64,000 nt of DNA, taken from the NCBI GenBank assembly GCA_964251675.1, contig CAXUKS010000003.1, positions 1 through 64,000 of the forward strand. The letters run 5' to 3'. The stretch comes from JANXMY01 sp964251675. GTDB taxonomy: Bacteria > Armatimonadota > Armatimonadia > Armatimonadales > Capsulimonadaceae. Below, one piece after another: positions 17,663 to 26,683 of the stretch (positions are counted from its first letter, which is position 1; every line of letters begins with the position of its first letter). Both the position numbers and the translations under genes were made by a program. The notes beneath the pieces are model-generated. The model saw nothing but the letters and a program-made list of their open reading frames with translations, was not told the origin of the DNA and made no database searches.

Positions 17663-18373
17663 ATGTTCAAGTCCCTTTTTGCTTCTGTTTCTGCGGTTGG
17701 CCTGCTGTGTGCCGCCGCATTGGCTTTCACTGCGATCCCTGCATCCGCCCTGCGTCCGGGGGGGGCAACGATCAATAATTTTGCACTGTCCGCGCCTCGT
17801 GCCGTCCGTGCGCCGCGCCTGCTGGTGTCTCTGCCCGCCTCTCTGCGCGGCCTGAGCGCGTCGTACACCTGGGACGTTCCATTTCCCGTCGTGGAGCTGC
17901 CTGCCCCGCCTGCGCCTGCCGCTTCAGCCAGCGGCCTCACCGCAGACGAGCAGGAGTTTGTGGAGCTGGTCAACGGCGAGCGTTCCCGGCGCGGCCTGTG
18001 CACGCTGACTGTGGACCCGCTGCTGGTCCGCGCCGCCCGCGCCCATTCCCGCGAGATGTGTGCCCGCGACTACTTCGATCACCACTCGCCGACGCCCGGC
18101 CTCTCCACCCCGATGGACCGTTATTTGTCGTCCCTGAAAGACACCGGCGCGGACACGCCGGATTATTTGCTGGTGGGCGAAAACATCTATTATTGCAGCA
18201 TCTCTAACGATGTCTACAATGTGGATTACGGCCACCGCGCCCTGATGAACAGCCCCGGTCACCGCGCCAACATCTTGGAGCCGCGCTTCCAGAAAATCGG
18301 GCTGGGCATCTACAAAAACGCCAAAGGCGAGTTCTGGGTCACCGAAATGTTCTCTCGTGATCAGAACCCGTAA
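17663..18373 (+). CDS. Secreted CAP/SCP-domain protein
   Basis: 236 residues with a signal peptide (MFKSLFASVSAVGLLCAAALAF..A). The CAP domain begins near residue 95: EFVELVNGERSRRGLCTLTVD, ARAHSREMCARDYFDHHSPT, GENIYYC, MNSPGHRANIL and GLGIYKNAKGEFWVTEMF. These are the family's CAP1/CAP2-type motifs with the usual His and Glu residues. Bacterial YkwD-like members are extracellular and of mostly unknown function. It is followed by a strong terminator, so it is probably a single-gene unit. Confidence 0.9.
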   Translation: MFKSLFASVSAVGLLCAAALAFTAIPASALRPGGATINNFALSAPRAVRAPRLLVSLPASLRGLSASYTWDVPFPVVELPAPPAPAASASGLTADEQEFVELVNGERSRRGLCTLTVDPLLVRAARAHSREMCARDYFDHHSPTPGLSTPMDRYLSSLKDTGADTPDYLLVGENIYYCSISNDVYNVDYGHRALMNSPGHRANILEPRFQKIGLGIYKNAKGEFWVTEMFSRDQNP

Positions 18374-18402
18374 GCTGGCTCAAACGTTCCCCGGCATACC
18401 CA

Positions 18403-18441
18403 AAAATCGCCCCGGCTTTCTGAGAAGGCCGGGGCGATTTT
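18403..18441 (+). terminator. Intrinsic terminator after the CAP gene
   Basis: Stem AAAATCGCCCCGGC(TTT) / (AAG)GCCGGGGCGATTTT with a small loop and a T run, 29 bases after the stop codon. The A-rich left arm means it could work in both directions. Confidence 0.85.
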
Positions 18442-18455
18442 GTCAGGCAGGCGGC

Positions 18456-18484
18456 TTGACAGAGACAGCAGTAAGGCTTACAAT
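18456..18484 (+). promoter_or_regulatory. Sigma-70-type promoter of the GH31 gene
   Basis: TTGACA (18456-18461), 17-bp spacer, TACAAT (18479-18484). Predicted start near 18491, two bases before a GTG and fourteen before the ATG of the downstream gene, so the mRNA is leaderless or nearly so. Confidence 0.75.
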
Positions 18485-18492
18485 AACGCAGA

Positions 18493-20526
18493 GTGCCCTT
18501 TATTATGCCAAATGCTACTTCCAAGTCGAAACGCCGCGTAACCTTTTGGGCCTGTCTGAGTTTGCTTTGTGCTGTCGGCGGGGGCTGGTATCTGCACCAT
18601 TTGTCCGCCGCCGCGAACTCGGCTTCAGCCGCCGCCGCTGCTCCGCTGCCGAACAGCCGCCATCCAGAACCCGATAGCCTTCCCCCACCTCCGCCGCAGG
18701 GGCCGAACACGCTTCATGCCCGCGTCGCAGATATGCGTCTGGACGCCGAAGCGGTCGATCCGCAGGTATTCCATATTGTCATTGCGGCTGCCGAAGCCCA
18801 AACCGGCGCGGCCAGCCCGTTTGTCGCGGAAACGGCGGCGCTGAGGGCGGCCCGGCAGACCGACGGCACAATTAGTACCGCTGCCGGGTGGCTGTCTCTG
18901 GCACCGTCAGGACAGATGACGCTCCGAGATGCGCGAGGCCACCCGCTGCTCCAGCAAGGCATGATGCGGCGCAGCGCAAAAGGTCTGAGTGTGACATTTC
19001 AGCACACTTCGCAGCGGTTCTATGGCAGCGGAAACGCGGCACTGGGCAAGTCCGGGGGGCTAATTCATACGGGGGGCGTCAGCGCGGTGGACAATGGCTT
19101 GACGCGCATTCCGTTTGTCTGGACGCCGGGCGGCTTCGGGGTATTTGTTGCCAATAACACAGCGGGCATCTCGTGGACAGATCAGGGCGGCCAGCTTCGG
19201 TGGACCGTTCCCGCAAGCTACATTGACCTGTACTTGATTGCCGCCCCGACCCCCTATGCCCTGCTGGATGCCTATACCCGGCTGACCGGGCGGCCTCCCA
19301 TGCCGCCGGAATGGACGCTTGGCTACCTGCAAAGCCGCTGGGGGTACGTCGATGCCGCCGATGTGCGCGACAAGTGGGACAAATTTCAGCAGTTTGGTAT
19401 CCCCGTTGAGGCGTTCATCTATGACTACGACTGGTTCATTAATGATTGGCAGTTTAACCCTAAAACGTTCCCAAACCCCGCTGCAGACCTCGCGGAGATG
19501 CACCGGCGCGGCCTGCATTTTGTCGGCATCCGCAAACCTCGTGTGCATGGGGCCAATCTGGACTACGCCCGGCAAAATGGCTGGACTCTGAGCGGAGCCG
19601 ATCTGCGCTTTGACCTGCCTGCTGTTCAAGACTGGTGGGCGGCTCAGCACAAACCGCTAGTGGAAGCAGGGATAGACGGCTGGTGGAACGACGAGGCAGA
19701 GAATACCTATGACCAGTTCTTTTACATGAATGTCGCCGAGCGCAAGGGCTGGCCGCTGGAAAAGGACAAGCCGTTCTGGTCACTCAACCGGGCCTTCGCG
19801 CCGGGGATGCAGCGGCTGGGCGCGACCACCTGGACTGGAGACATTCCGAGTACGTGGGACTCGCTGCAAAACCAGCCGGGAACCATGCTGAACTGGAGCC
19901 TTTGTGGGATGCCGTTTGTCGGGCAGGACATCGGCGGCTTCAGCGGCACACCTTCGCCGGAGCTGTATGTGCGCTGGATGCAGGAAGGGGCGCTGGTCCC
20001 AATTATGCGGGCGCACGGCATCCGGAACTCCCCCCGCTGGCCCTGGGCGTTCGGCCCGCAGGCTCTCAGCGCCGCCCGGAACGCTATTCTGCTGCGTTAC
20101 CGCCTGCGGGCCTATCTGCTGGAATGTGCCCGTGAAACGTCCCGCACCGGCGCTCCGCTGATGCGTCCGGTCTTTTTCGAGTTCCCCGACGATTCTCAGA
20201 CCTACGCCCTGGAACACGAATGGCTGCTGGGGCGCGACCTGCTGGCCGCGCCCGTGCTGGCCCCCGGCGGGCGCAGCGCCGTGTACCTGCCCCGTGGCCG
20301 CTGGCGCGAGTACGGAACCGGGCGCACCCTGACCGGCCCCGGCTGGCTGCGCCGCACCCTGCCGCTGGAAGCCATCCCGCTGTATCTGCGGGGCGACGCC
20401 AATTCTGCCGCCGCCCGCCGCGTGTTTACTTCGGTTTCTATTTCACCGGTGACTTCAGTGCGGCTTCAATCTGTGCCACGGTATCGGGCGAAAGCGGATC
20501 GTGACCGGCGGGGACGCGGGCGATGA
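18493..20526 (+). CDS. Glycoside hydrolase family 31 enzyme
   Basis: 677 residues from the GTG at 18493, or 673 from the ATG at 18505. An N-terminal membrane or signal segment (VTFWACLSLLCAVGGGW) precedes a Pro/Ala-rich linker. The catalytic barrel shows YDYDWFINDW, DGWWNDEAE with the likely nucleophile aspartate, and TWTGDIPSTWDSL with the likely acid/base aspartate. GH31 members cleave alpha-glucosides or alpha-xylosides; the substrate cannot be told from sequence alone. The last ~30 residues (basic, Arg-rich) lie antisense to the glutathione peroxidase gene and look like read-through past an older end. Confidence 0.9.
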   Translation: MPFIMPNATSKSKRRVTFWACLSLLCAVGGGWYLHHLSAAANSASAAAAAPLPNSRHPEPDSLPPPPPQGPNTLHARVADMRLDAEAVDPQVFHIVIAAAEAQTGAASPFVAETAALRAARQTDGTISTAAGWLSLAPSGQMTLRDARGHPLLQQGMMRRSAKGLSVTFQHTSQRFYGSGNAALGKSGGLIHTGGVSAVDNGLTRIPFVWTPGGFGVFVANNTAGISWTDQGGQLRWTVPASYIDLYLIAAPTPYALLDAYTRLTGRPPMPPEWTLGYLQSRWGYVDAADVRDKWDKFQQFGIPVEAFIYDYDWFINDWQFNPKTFPNPAADLAEMHRRGLHFVGIRKPRVHGANLDYARQNGWTLSGADLRFDLPAVQDWWAAQHKPLVEAGIDGWWNDEAENTYDQFFYMNVAERKGWPLEKDKPFWSLNRAFAPGMQRLGATTWTGDIPSTWDSLQNQPGTMLNWSLCGMPFVGQDIGGFSGTPSPELYVRWMQEGALVPIMRAHGIRNSPRWPWAFGPQALSAARNAILLRYRLRAYLLECARETSRTGAPLMRPVFFEFPDDSQTYALEHEWLLGRDLLAAPVLAPGGRSAVYLPRGRWREYGTGRTLTGPGWLRRTLPLEAIPLYLRGDANSAAARRVFTSVSISPVTSVRLQSVPRYRAKADRDRRGRGR

Positions 20527-21049
20527 TGTTTCCTTTGCGGTCGGTCAGGAACTTGGCAAAGTTCCACTCAATGTCGCCGCCGAACTTGGGATCGGTGGCT
20601 TTGTCGGTCAGAAACGCATACAGCGGCGCCTGATCGGGGGCCTTGACGGAGATTTTGGAAAACAGGTCAAACGACGTGTGGTACTTCGAGGTGCAGAACT
20701 CCAGGATCTGGCCGTTCGTGCCGGGTTCCTGATGGGCAAAATCGTCGGCGGGGAAGGCTAAAATCCGCAGGCCCTGGCTTTTGTACTTCTGGTACAAGCT
20801 CTCCAGCGAGGCATACTGGGGCGTGTTGCCGCACAGCGACGCCGTGTTGACAATCAGCAGCACCTTGCCTTTGTAGCGCGACAGGGGAACGCTCTTGCCG
20901 TCAATGGCCTTGACGGTAAAATCCAGCACGGTCTGAGTCTTGGCGGGCACAGGCGCAGCCTGCGTGGCTGTGGGTGCCGTCAGCGCGGCAAGGGCCAGTC
21001 CGGCAGCGAGGGCAGGAAGAAAGGGCATTTTCAGAAGGGGCATTTTCAT
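20438..21049 (-). CDS. Exported glutathione peroxidase-family protein
   Basis: 203 residues with a signal peptide ending ATQAAP. The thioredoxin-fold peroxidase has the peroxidatic cysteine in NTASLCGNTPQY, a second conserved block FPADDFAHQEPGTN with the catalytic Gln, and WNFAKFL with the catalytic Trp/Asn. Such Cys-type enzymes usually use thioredoxin and remove lipid or hydrogen peroxides. Export suggests a periplasmic role. Its 3' end overlaps the convergent GH31 gene by 89 bp. Confidence 0.9.
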   Translation of the reverse strand: MKMPLLKMPFLPALAAGLALAALTAPTATQAAPVPAKTQTVLDFTVKAIDGKSVPLSRYKGKVLLIVNTASLCGNTPQYASLESLYQKYKSQGLRILAFPADDFAHQEPGTNGQILEFCTSKYHTSFDLFSKISVKAPDQAPLYAFLTDKATDPKFGGDIEWNFAKFLTDRKGNIIARVPAGHDPLSPDTVAQIEAALKSPVK

Positions 21050-21184
21050 AGGTGGGTGTCCTGTTCTATTGGCGGGGCAAGTTGAAAATGATGTTCGGCA
21101 GACGGGGCTTGGTTTCCTGCTTTTGGTTGCAAAGAGTCAGGGCCATTCAGTTTTTTCGTTTGCTCAGGACAAGAGCCGCGCACA

Positions 21185-21240
21185 CAGGAGCCACGCAGTG
21201 AAATACCACGGGTTGAAATCCGTGGCCGCTAACAGTTTAT
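21185..21240. repeat. REP-like hairpin
   Basis: Contains CCACGGGTTGAAATCCGTGG, the same type of hairpin that starts element A at 9425. It lies just past the 3' end of the transposase remnant, the usual place for a REP substrate. Confidence 0.6.
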
Positions 21241-21278
21241 TGCGTGGCTTCTGCGCGTAGTGGCAAGCCAGCATTCAT

Positions 21279-21799
21279 TTAGTCCGTGTTCTGATGGCGA
21301 ATATAAGCCCTCACTACGACCTCTTCCACCTGACCAACACTCTCGGCGAAGTAGCCTTCTCGGCGAAGTAGCCTTGTGCCTAGAAACTCCTGCCCCACAA
21401 GAACTCCGTGAGTTCAGGAAACTCAGCCCGTAGCACACGACTTGTGCCTCCTTTGAGGCTTTTGACAACTAAGGCAATGCTTGCTGTGGGTCGAATTTGC
21501 AGCAGCAAATGAATGTGGTCGGGTTGGATCGCAAGCGCCTGAATGCGCCAGCGGTTGACCTCGGCGGCTTCCTGCAGCAGCACTTCGAGTCAGGCGGCCA
21601 CCGCGCCTTCGAGAACGCGCTTGCGATACCTGGGTATCCAGACAAGATGAAAGCAGAGACGATGCTTCGTATGGGCACCTGTCCAATACTCTTTTGCCGA
21701 GGAGCCACTTTCCCCGTGGATGCCTGCACGCAGGGCAGTATCTTCACGCAGGGCAGTATTTTGTTGTCGGGTATGCTTTGCTTTGTCCAGAGGCTCCAT
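21279..21799 (-). pseudogene. IS200-type (Y1) transposase remnant, RAYT-like
   Basis: Three frames must be joined. They read CFHLVWIPRYRKRVLEG, then QPDHIHLLLQIRP with the HxH metal motif, then FAESVGQVEEVVVRAYIRHQ with the catalytic tyrosine. Frameshifts lie near 21590 and near 21380, and the latter region also holds a 17-base direct duplication (AGGCTACTTCGCCGAGA type). All Y1 landmarks are recognisable, so it was once a full REP-associated tyrosine transposase or IS200 tnpA. It sits between REP-like repeats. Confidence 0.8.
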
Positions 21800-21835
21800 T
21801 ATAGCAGTTTAGGGCTATGCAGTCAGAGATAGCCT

Positions 21836-22060
21836 CTCAGCCATGTGTGCAGAGCGCTCGTTCCGGGCGGGGGGCTTCCTCCCGGCCTGAAGGCCGAGGA
21901 TTACCGCCCCCAGAAGGTCTTGAACTGCATGGCTGAGGGGCGAAGACGCCGAACGTTCCTGCGGGATGCCCACTTCGTGGGTCTTGCATTTCTTCTGTCC
22001 CGCAGGGACATTCAGCCGAGGGCTCCTCAGCCATGTATTTCAATACGTGGCTCTGGATGC
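21836..22060. repeat. REP-like element B with IS605-type end remnant
   Basis: Holds GGCTGAGGGGCGAAGACGCC and GTCCCGCAGGGACATTCAGCC, near-identical to element A at 9425-9630, and closes with CCTCAGCCATGTATTTCAA. Its left part (21868-21915) contains GGCTTCCTCCCGGCCTGAAG, which resembles the subterminal hairpins of IS605-family elements. The rest of 21050-22131 contains only these remnants and no intact gene. Confidence 0.7.
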
Positions 22061-22131
22061 ATGCCCATCTTCTCTGGAACCCTTGCCTGCCAGCAGGGGT
22101 TATGAAAAGTAACCGATGGGAGGAATCACTT

Positions 22132-23076
22132 ATGGAACTGACAGGGCTGCATCATGTCACCGCCGTCACGCGGCAGGCGGCGGCGAACGTGGAGTTTTAC
22201 ACGCAGGCGCTCGGGATGCGCTTGGTCAAGAAGACGGTCAACCAGGACGACGTTTCGGCCTATCACCTGTTTTACGGCGACGCGGTCGGAAACGCCGGGA
22301 CCGAGATGACGTTCTTTGACTGGGCACACGCCGCACCGAACCGCAATGGGGGCGGCGCGATCTCCGCGACGGCCTTTCGGGTCGCGGACACTGAGGCGCT
22401 GCACTGGTGGGCGGCCCGGTTTGACGCACTGGGAATCGCGCATGGCGAAATCGCCGAAGTCGCGGGCCGGGCGACGCTGCGCTTTCAAGACCCGGAGGGG
22501 CAGGTACTGAGCCTGGTGTCCGACGGCGGCGCTCCCGGCGGGACGCCCTGGGACAAGAGCACGGTCCCCGCCGCGCACGGCATCAAGGGCCTCGATGCCG
22601 TGACGCTGACCGTGCGGGAGCTTGCCCCGACTGCCTCAGTCTTGACGCAGGTGCTGGGCTTTGAGCGCACCCGCGAATACGCCGATGCCGACGGGCAGAC
22701 GGTGGTTATTTTTGAGACCGGCGCGGGCGGGCCGGGCACGGAGGTTCATGTCGCGGCGCGTCCCGCTTTGTCCTCGGTACGCCCCGGCGCGGGCGGCGTG
22801 CATCATGTGGCGTTTCGAACGCCGAACGGGAACGAGCAGCAGACATGGCACGAGAAGATTGTCCGGGCGGGCCTGAACGCTTCCGGGCTGATTGACCGGT
22901 TTTACTTCCAATCGATCTATTTTAGAGAGCCGGGCGGCATCTTGTTTGAGATCGCCACCGATGGACCGGGCTTCGCCACCGACGAGGACGCCGCGCACCT
23001 CGGCGAACGGCTTTCTTTGCCGCCGTTCCTGGAGCCGCGCCGCGCCCAGATTGAAGCGGACCTGCGCCCGCTGTAG
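22132..23076 (+). CDS. VOC-family ring-cleaving dioxygenase-like protein
   Basis: 314 residues with two glyoxalase/VOC modules. The first opens with GLHHVTAVT and FYTQALGMRLVKKTVNQDD, the second near residue 150 with GLDAVTLTVR and ends GGVHHVAFRTPN and FREPGGILFEIATD. The two His and the late Glu are the usual metal ligands. The pattern matches MhqA/MhqO-type hydroquinone dioxygenases. The ATG at 22132 has GGGAGGA upstream; an earlier frame start lies in the repeat. Substrate uncertain. Confidence 0.85.
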   Translation: MELTGLHHVTAVTRQAAANVEFYTQALGMRLVKKTVNQDDVSAYHLFYGDAVGNAGTEMTFFDWAHAAPNRNGGGAISATAFRVADTEALHWWAARFDALGIAHGEIAEVAGRATLRFQDPEGQVLSLVSDGGAPGGTPWDKSTVPAAHGIKGLDAVTLTVRELAPTASVLTQVLGFERTREYADADGQTVVIFETGAGGPGTEVHVAARPALSSVRPGAGGVHHVAFRTPNGNEQQTWHEKIVRAGLNASGLIDRFYFQSIYFREPGGILFEIATDGPGFATDEDAAHLGERLSLPPFLEPRRAQIEADLRPL

Positions 23077-23201
23077 GTCGCACAACGGGGGCGGGAAGAT
23101 GGAACTTTCCCCCCGCCCCCAATGGTTAATGAAGCAGGCCCACGGGTAGAACAGCCCCAATGGACGGGCGGGCGTAACCGCCCTAGACTGTGAGAAGCTT
23201 T

Positions 23202-24461
23202 ATGCCCTCCCCTGCCCCACTGGACCAGTACCGCGCCGTGCGTGCGTTCAGCGAAAAAATTGCTTCCCCCCTGGTTCCCGAAGACTACGTCGTGCAGTCT
23301 ATGCTCGATGTCAGCCCAACCAAATGGCATTTGGCGCATACGTCATGGTTCTTTGAGACGTTTCTGTTAAAACCTCATCTGCCCGGCTATCAGTCCATTC
23401 ACCCGCAGTACGATTTTCTGTTTAACTCCTACTACAACGCCGTCGGCGAGCGGCACTGCCGGGTGGCACGCGGGCTGATTTCCCGGCCCACGGTGGACGA
23501 GACCTACACGTACCGGGCCTATGTGGATGACCACATGGCGCAGCTTTTGGAGAGCGCGGACGCTGAGTTAGCGCAGACGCTGGAACCCCTTTTAACGCTC
23601 GGCCTGCACCATGAGCAGCAGCATCAGGAGCTGATGGTCACAGACCTGAAATACAACTTCTTTGAAAACCCCCTCTGCCCTGTGTATCAGCCCCGCCGGG
23701 ACCCGCCTGCCGCCGTGCTGCCTTCGCTGGAGTGGATTGGTTTTGAAGAAGGCGTCCGCGAGATCGGCTGGGATGGCGGCGGATTTTTCTTTGACAACGA
23801 AGGCCCGCGCCATAAAGAGTACGTGGCGGCATTCGCGCTCGGGTCACGGCTTGTGACGAACGGCGAATATCTGAAATTTGTGGAGGCGGGCGGCTATGAA
23901 AAGCCGGAATACTGGCTGTCCGAAGGCTGGGGCACGGTGCAGTCGAAGTCGTGGACGGGGCCGCTGTGCTGGTGGAACAAGCGCGGGGAGTGGTTGGAGT
24001 TCACGCTGGCCGGGATGGCTCCGCTGAACCCGGATGCGCCCGTGTGCCATGTGTCGCTGTTTGAGGCTGATGCCTACGCCCGCTGGGCCGGGACGCGGCT
24101 GGCGACCGAGGCGGAATGGGAGACGGCGTCGGCCACGGTCCCCCTGTGCGGCAATCTGGCCGATTCGGGCCGGTTTCATCCCGTGGCGCTGAACCCCGCC
24201 GACGCCGAGCCGGGGCGGCTGCAGCAAATGTTCGGCGATGTGTGGGAATGGACCCGCAGCCAGTACACCCCCTACCCCGGCTATGCCCCCGCCGAGGGCG
24301 CTCTGGGCGAGTACAACGGCAAGTTCATGTGCAATCAGTTCGTGCTGCGCGGCGGCTCCTGCGCGACTTCGCACTCGCATATGCGCCCGACCTACCGCAA
24401 TTTCTTCCCGCCCGAGGCCCGCTGGCAGTTTACGGGTATTCGCTTAGCAAAGGACCTCTAA
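23202..24461 (+). CDS. egtB: Ergothioneine sulfoxide synthase EgtB
   Basis: 419 residues from ATG 23202 (an in-frame GTG lies four codons earlier). The N-terminal DinB-like bundle carries the iron ligands WHLAHTSWFF and HHEQQHQELM; the C-terminal formylglycine-generating-enzyme fold shows GDVWEWTRSQYTPYPGY and RGGSCATSHSHMRPTYRNFF. EgtB joins cysteine or gamma-glutamyl-cysteine to trimethylhistidine using oxygen. It is followed after four bases by egtD, together the core ergothioneine pathway. No egtA, egtC or egtE is in the window. Confidence 0.93.
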   Translation: MPSPAPLDQYRAVRAFSEKIASPLVPEDYVVQSMLDVSPTKWHLAHTSWFFETFLLKPHLPGYQSIHPQYDFLFNSYYNAVGERHCRVARGLISRPTVDETYTYRAYVDDHMAQLLESADAELAQTLEPLLTLGLHHEQQHQELMVTDLKYNFFENPLCPVYQPRRDPPAAVLPSLEWIGFEEGVREIGWDGGGFFFDNEGPRHKEYVAAFALGSRLVTNGEYLKFVEAGGYEKPEYWLSEGWGTVQSKSWTGPLCWWNKRGEWLEFTLAGMAPLNPDAPVCHVSLFEADAYARWAGTRLATEAEWETASATVPLCGNLADSGRFHPVALNPADAEPGRLQQMFGDVWEWTRSQYTPYPGYAPAEGALGEYNGKFMCNQFVLRGGSCATSHSHMRPTYRNFFPPEARWQFTGIRLAKDL

Positions 24462-24465
24462 ACTC

Positions 24466-25428
24466 ATGGCACTGACGCCGACGATTGACACCGCGCCAGA
24501 AACGGCGATCTTCGAAGCTGAAGCCCTGGCCGGGCTGTTGGCTTTTGAAAAGACCCTGCCCTGCAAGTATTTTTATGACGCGCACGGTTCCCACCTCTTT
24601 GACCAAATCTGCGATCTGCCCGAATACTATCCCACCCGCACTGAGCTTGCCATCATGCGCCAGCACGTCGCCGAGATGGCCGCGCTGCTCGGCCCGGACT
24701 GCCTGCTCGTGGAATACGGCAGCGGCAGCTCGACCAAAACGCGCATTCTGCTGGACCATCTGCCCGACCTCGCGGGCTATGTGCCGATGGACATTTCGCG
24801 GGAGCATCTCTGGATAACCGCCCGCTCTCTGGCCGCTGCGTATCCCCGCCTGGACATTCTCCCGCTGTGCGCGGATTACACCGCGCTTTACACCATCCCC
24901 GACGCCCGCCGCCCGGTCCGCTCCCGCGTCGTCTACTTCCCCGGTTCCACTATCGGGAACTTTCACCGCGAGCAGGCCGAGGCGTTTCTGGCGCAGATCG
25001 CCGACGTCTGCGGCTCCGGTGGAGGCTTGTTAATTGGCGTGGACTTGAAGAAGCCTGCCGCCATTCTGGAGCCTGCCTACGATGATGCACAGGGCGTGAC
25101 AGCGGCGTTCAATCTGAACTTGCTGCGCCGCATGAACCGGGAACTGGCAACGGATTTTGATTTGGATGGCTTCGCGCACCGGGCGTTTTATAATGCCCTG
25201 GCGGGCCGCGTGGAGATGCACCTGATGAGCCGACGGCCCCAGACAGTGCATCTGGCAGGCAGGGAGATCGAGTTTGAGCAAGAAGAGACTATTCTCACCG
25301 AATGCTCTTACAAATACAGCCTGCCCGAGTTTGCGGACCTCGCCGCCCGCGCAGGCTTCACTGTCCACCGGGTCTGGACGGACGCCGCGCAGAATTTCAG
25401 CGTTCAGTATTTAACCGTCCGCGTTTAG
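24466..25428 (+). CDS. egtD: Histidine N-alpha-methyltransferase EgtD
   Basis: 320 residues. SAM-dependent enzyme making trimethylhistidine, the first step of ergothioneine synthesis. Seen: LPCKYFYDAHGSHLFDQICDLPEYYPTRTE, the SAM-binding LLVEYGSGSSTKTRILLDHL, FPGSTIGNFHREQ, and the C-terminal ECSYKYSLPEF with VWTDAAQNFSVQYL. It is the second gene of an egtBD operon. Confidence 0.95.
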   Translation: MALTPTIDTAPETAIFEAEALAGLLAFEKTLPCKYFYDAHGSHLFDQICDLPEYYPTRTELAIMRQHVAEMAALLGPDCLLVEYGSGSSTKTRILLDHLPDLAGYVPMDISREHLWITARSLAAAYPRLDILPLCADYTALYTIPDARRPVRSRVVYFPGSTIGNFHREQAEAFLAQIADVCGSGGGLLIGVDLKKPAAILEPAYDDAQGVTAAFNLNLLRRMNRELATDFDLDGFAHRAFYNALAGRVEMHLMSRRPQTVHLAGREIEFEQEETILTECSYKYSLPEFADLAARAGFTVHRVWTDAAQNFSVQYLTVRV

Positions 25429-25617
25429 ATACTTTGCGGCCCGCTCCATCAGCACCCATTCGCGGGCCTCGCCGCCGTGGTACGTGACGAAGGTGCGCCC
25501 CAGACAGGCTGGCCGAAACCCGTTGCCGCCCGCCCACTCGGCAACTTCAGACTGGGCCTGTTCCTCATTCGGGGCGCTGCTGCCGACAAAGGCGTGCTGT
25601 TTATCTAGATAGGGCAT
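25411..25617 (-). CDS. Small hypothetical protein
   Basis: 68 residues from the ATG at 25617 (MPYLDKQHAFVG). The sequence has an acidic middle (NEEQAQSEVAEWAGG) and ends WVLMERAAKYLNADG. It overlaps the end of egtD convergently by 18 bp. No family recognised; upstream codons are low-complexity and were not used. Confidence 0.4.
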   Translation of the reverse strand: MPYLDKQHAFVGSSAPNEEQAQSEVAEWAGGNGFRPACLGRTFVTYHGGEAREWVLMERAAKYLNADG

Positions 25618-25884
25618 TTGGAAGACCACAGACGTTCTCGCTTTCCGATCAAAGTCAGGCTGCTTCCGGGCAGCCGCCCGCCAGCGCAGTTTACGTTTTG
25701 CGCTGGGGCGGCTGCCGGGTCTGGCAGTAAGGGGAGGACCTGGCGGCCTCGGCACGGGGCCGTCTCGGTATCCACGGGGACTGGGGACGGTTCCGGCAGG
25801 CTTTCCGGCCTACACTCTTATTATGCCGATTTACCGCCGCCGCCTTCCTGCATGGATTGCGAGTTTTCTAGGACTTCTTATACT

Positions 25885-26343
25885 ATGTCCTTTTCTAATT
25901 CCGACATCTGGCGCATTTACAAAGGCTGGTTTTGTGCGGCGACGGTCTACAACTTAGTCTGGGGAACGGTCGTGGGCCTGAAGCCGGGTTGGATGCTGGA
26001 CTGGATGGGAATGACAGGGGTGGAGCAGGCGGCGGCAGGGCCTTTGCCGCAGATTTTGGCCTCCTGTATCGGGATGTTTGTCGGCGTCTATGCCATCGGC
26101 TATGCCTGCGTCGCCTGGGACCCAGTGCGTTTTTGGCCGTTTGCCTTTCTGGGGCTGTGCGGCAAGGTGCTTGGCCCGGCGGGCTGGGTGCTGCACCATG
26201 CGCTGGGTCATCTGCCGTGGTCGTCGCTCTGGGTCAACGTGTTCAACGACTTGATCTGGTGGCCCGCTTTTTTCGGACTTCTCTGGACTGTGTGGCGCGA
26301 ATATCGCGCTGGAAGGATCACATTATGGACTCGCACTTCCTGA
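25885..26343 (+). CDS. Four-span membrane protein
   Basis: 152 residues starting MSFSNSDIWRIYKGWFC. Hydrophobic segments lie near residues 13-33, 50-75, 80-100 and 118-138. The long frame upstream of 25885 is low complexity and not counted. It overlaps a tiny membrane-peptide gene at its 3' end. No motif for an enzyme is visible. Confidence 0.7.
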   Translation: MSFSNSDIWRIYKGWFCAATVYNLVWGTVVGLKPGWMLDWMGMTGVEQAAAGPLPQILASCIGMFVGVYAIGYACVAWDPVRFWPFAFLGLCGKVLGPAGWVLHHALGHLPWSSLWVNVFNDLIWWPAFFGLLWTVWREYRAGRITLWTRTS

Positions 26344-26414
26344 AAACCTTTGCGCTCGGCGTCGTCCTGACCAGCCTGCTGGCCTTTGTGCTGATCAAGC
26401 TCGGGTGGGAGTAA
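26325..26414 (+). CDS. 29-residue membrane peptide
   Basis: A very short frame with GGAAGGA placed correctly before its ATG, overlapping the previous gene by 19 bp. It encodes one hydrophobic helix (TFALGVVLTSLLAFVLIKLG) with a charged start and end. The strong ribosome-binding site and overlap suggest a translated small protein, perhaps a partner of the upstream membrane protein. Its stop is followed at once by palindromic element copy 4. Confidence 0.5.
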   Translation: MDSHFLKTFALGVVLTSLLAFVLIKLGWE

Positions 26415-26547
26415 GGTGCCCCCCCGACCCAATTCTGGGGAGCCGGATAAATACGGATAAGACAAGAAGGGCAGGGGCAAGCCCTGCCCCTACATGACCT
26501 GCTCTTTCTAATTGTCTGGCTCCCCAGAATTGGGGCGGGGGGGCGCC
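26415..26547. repeat. Post-stop palindromic element, copy 4, with nested palindrome
   Basis: Outer arms GGTGCCCCCCCGACCC-AATTCT-GGGG-AGCCGGA and TCTGGCTCCCC-AGAATT-GGGGCGGGGGGGCGCC. The loop contains a second repeat type, GGGCAGGGGCAAGCCCTGCC at 26469-26493, also found at 27265 and 35019. It starts directly after a TAA stop. Confidence 0.85.
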
Positions 26548-26683
26548 TTCGGGAACATCTCTCACGCACGGGCCGTCTTACCGGCAGGCTAGACGGCGCA
26601 GACTTGACGCACACGCGCTGTGTGTGCCATGATAGTCTCAATCCGCCCGGCCTGCCGGGCTGCCAGCGAGGAATGCCTGCCCG

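Noticed and set aside
25618..25884. N-terminal extension of the four-span membrane protein
   Set aside because: Low-complexity Arg/Gly/Pro-rich codons without a ribosome-binding site; hydrophobic pattern begins only after the ATG at 25885.
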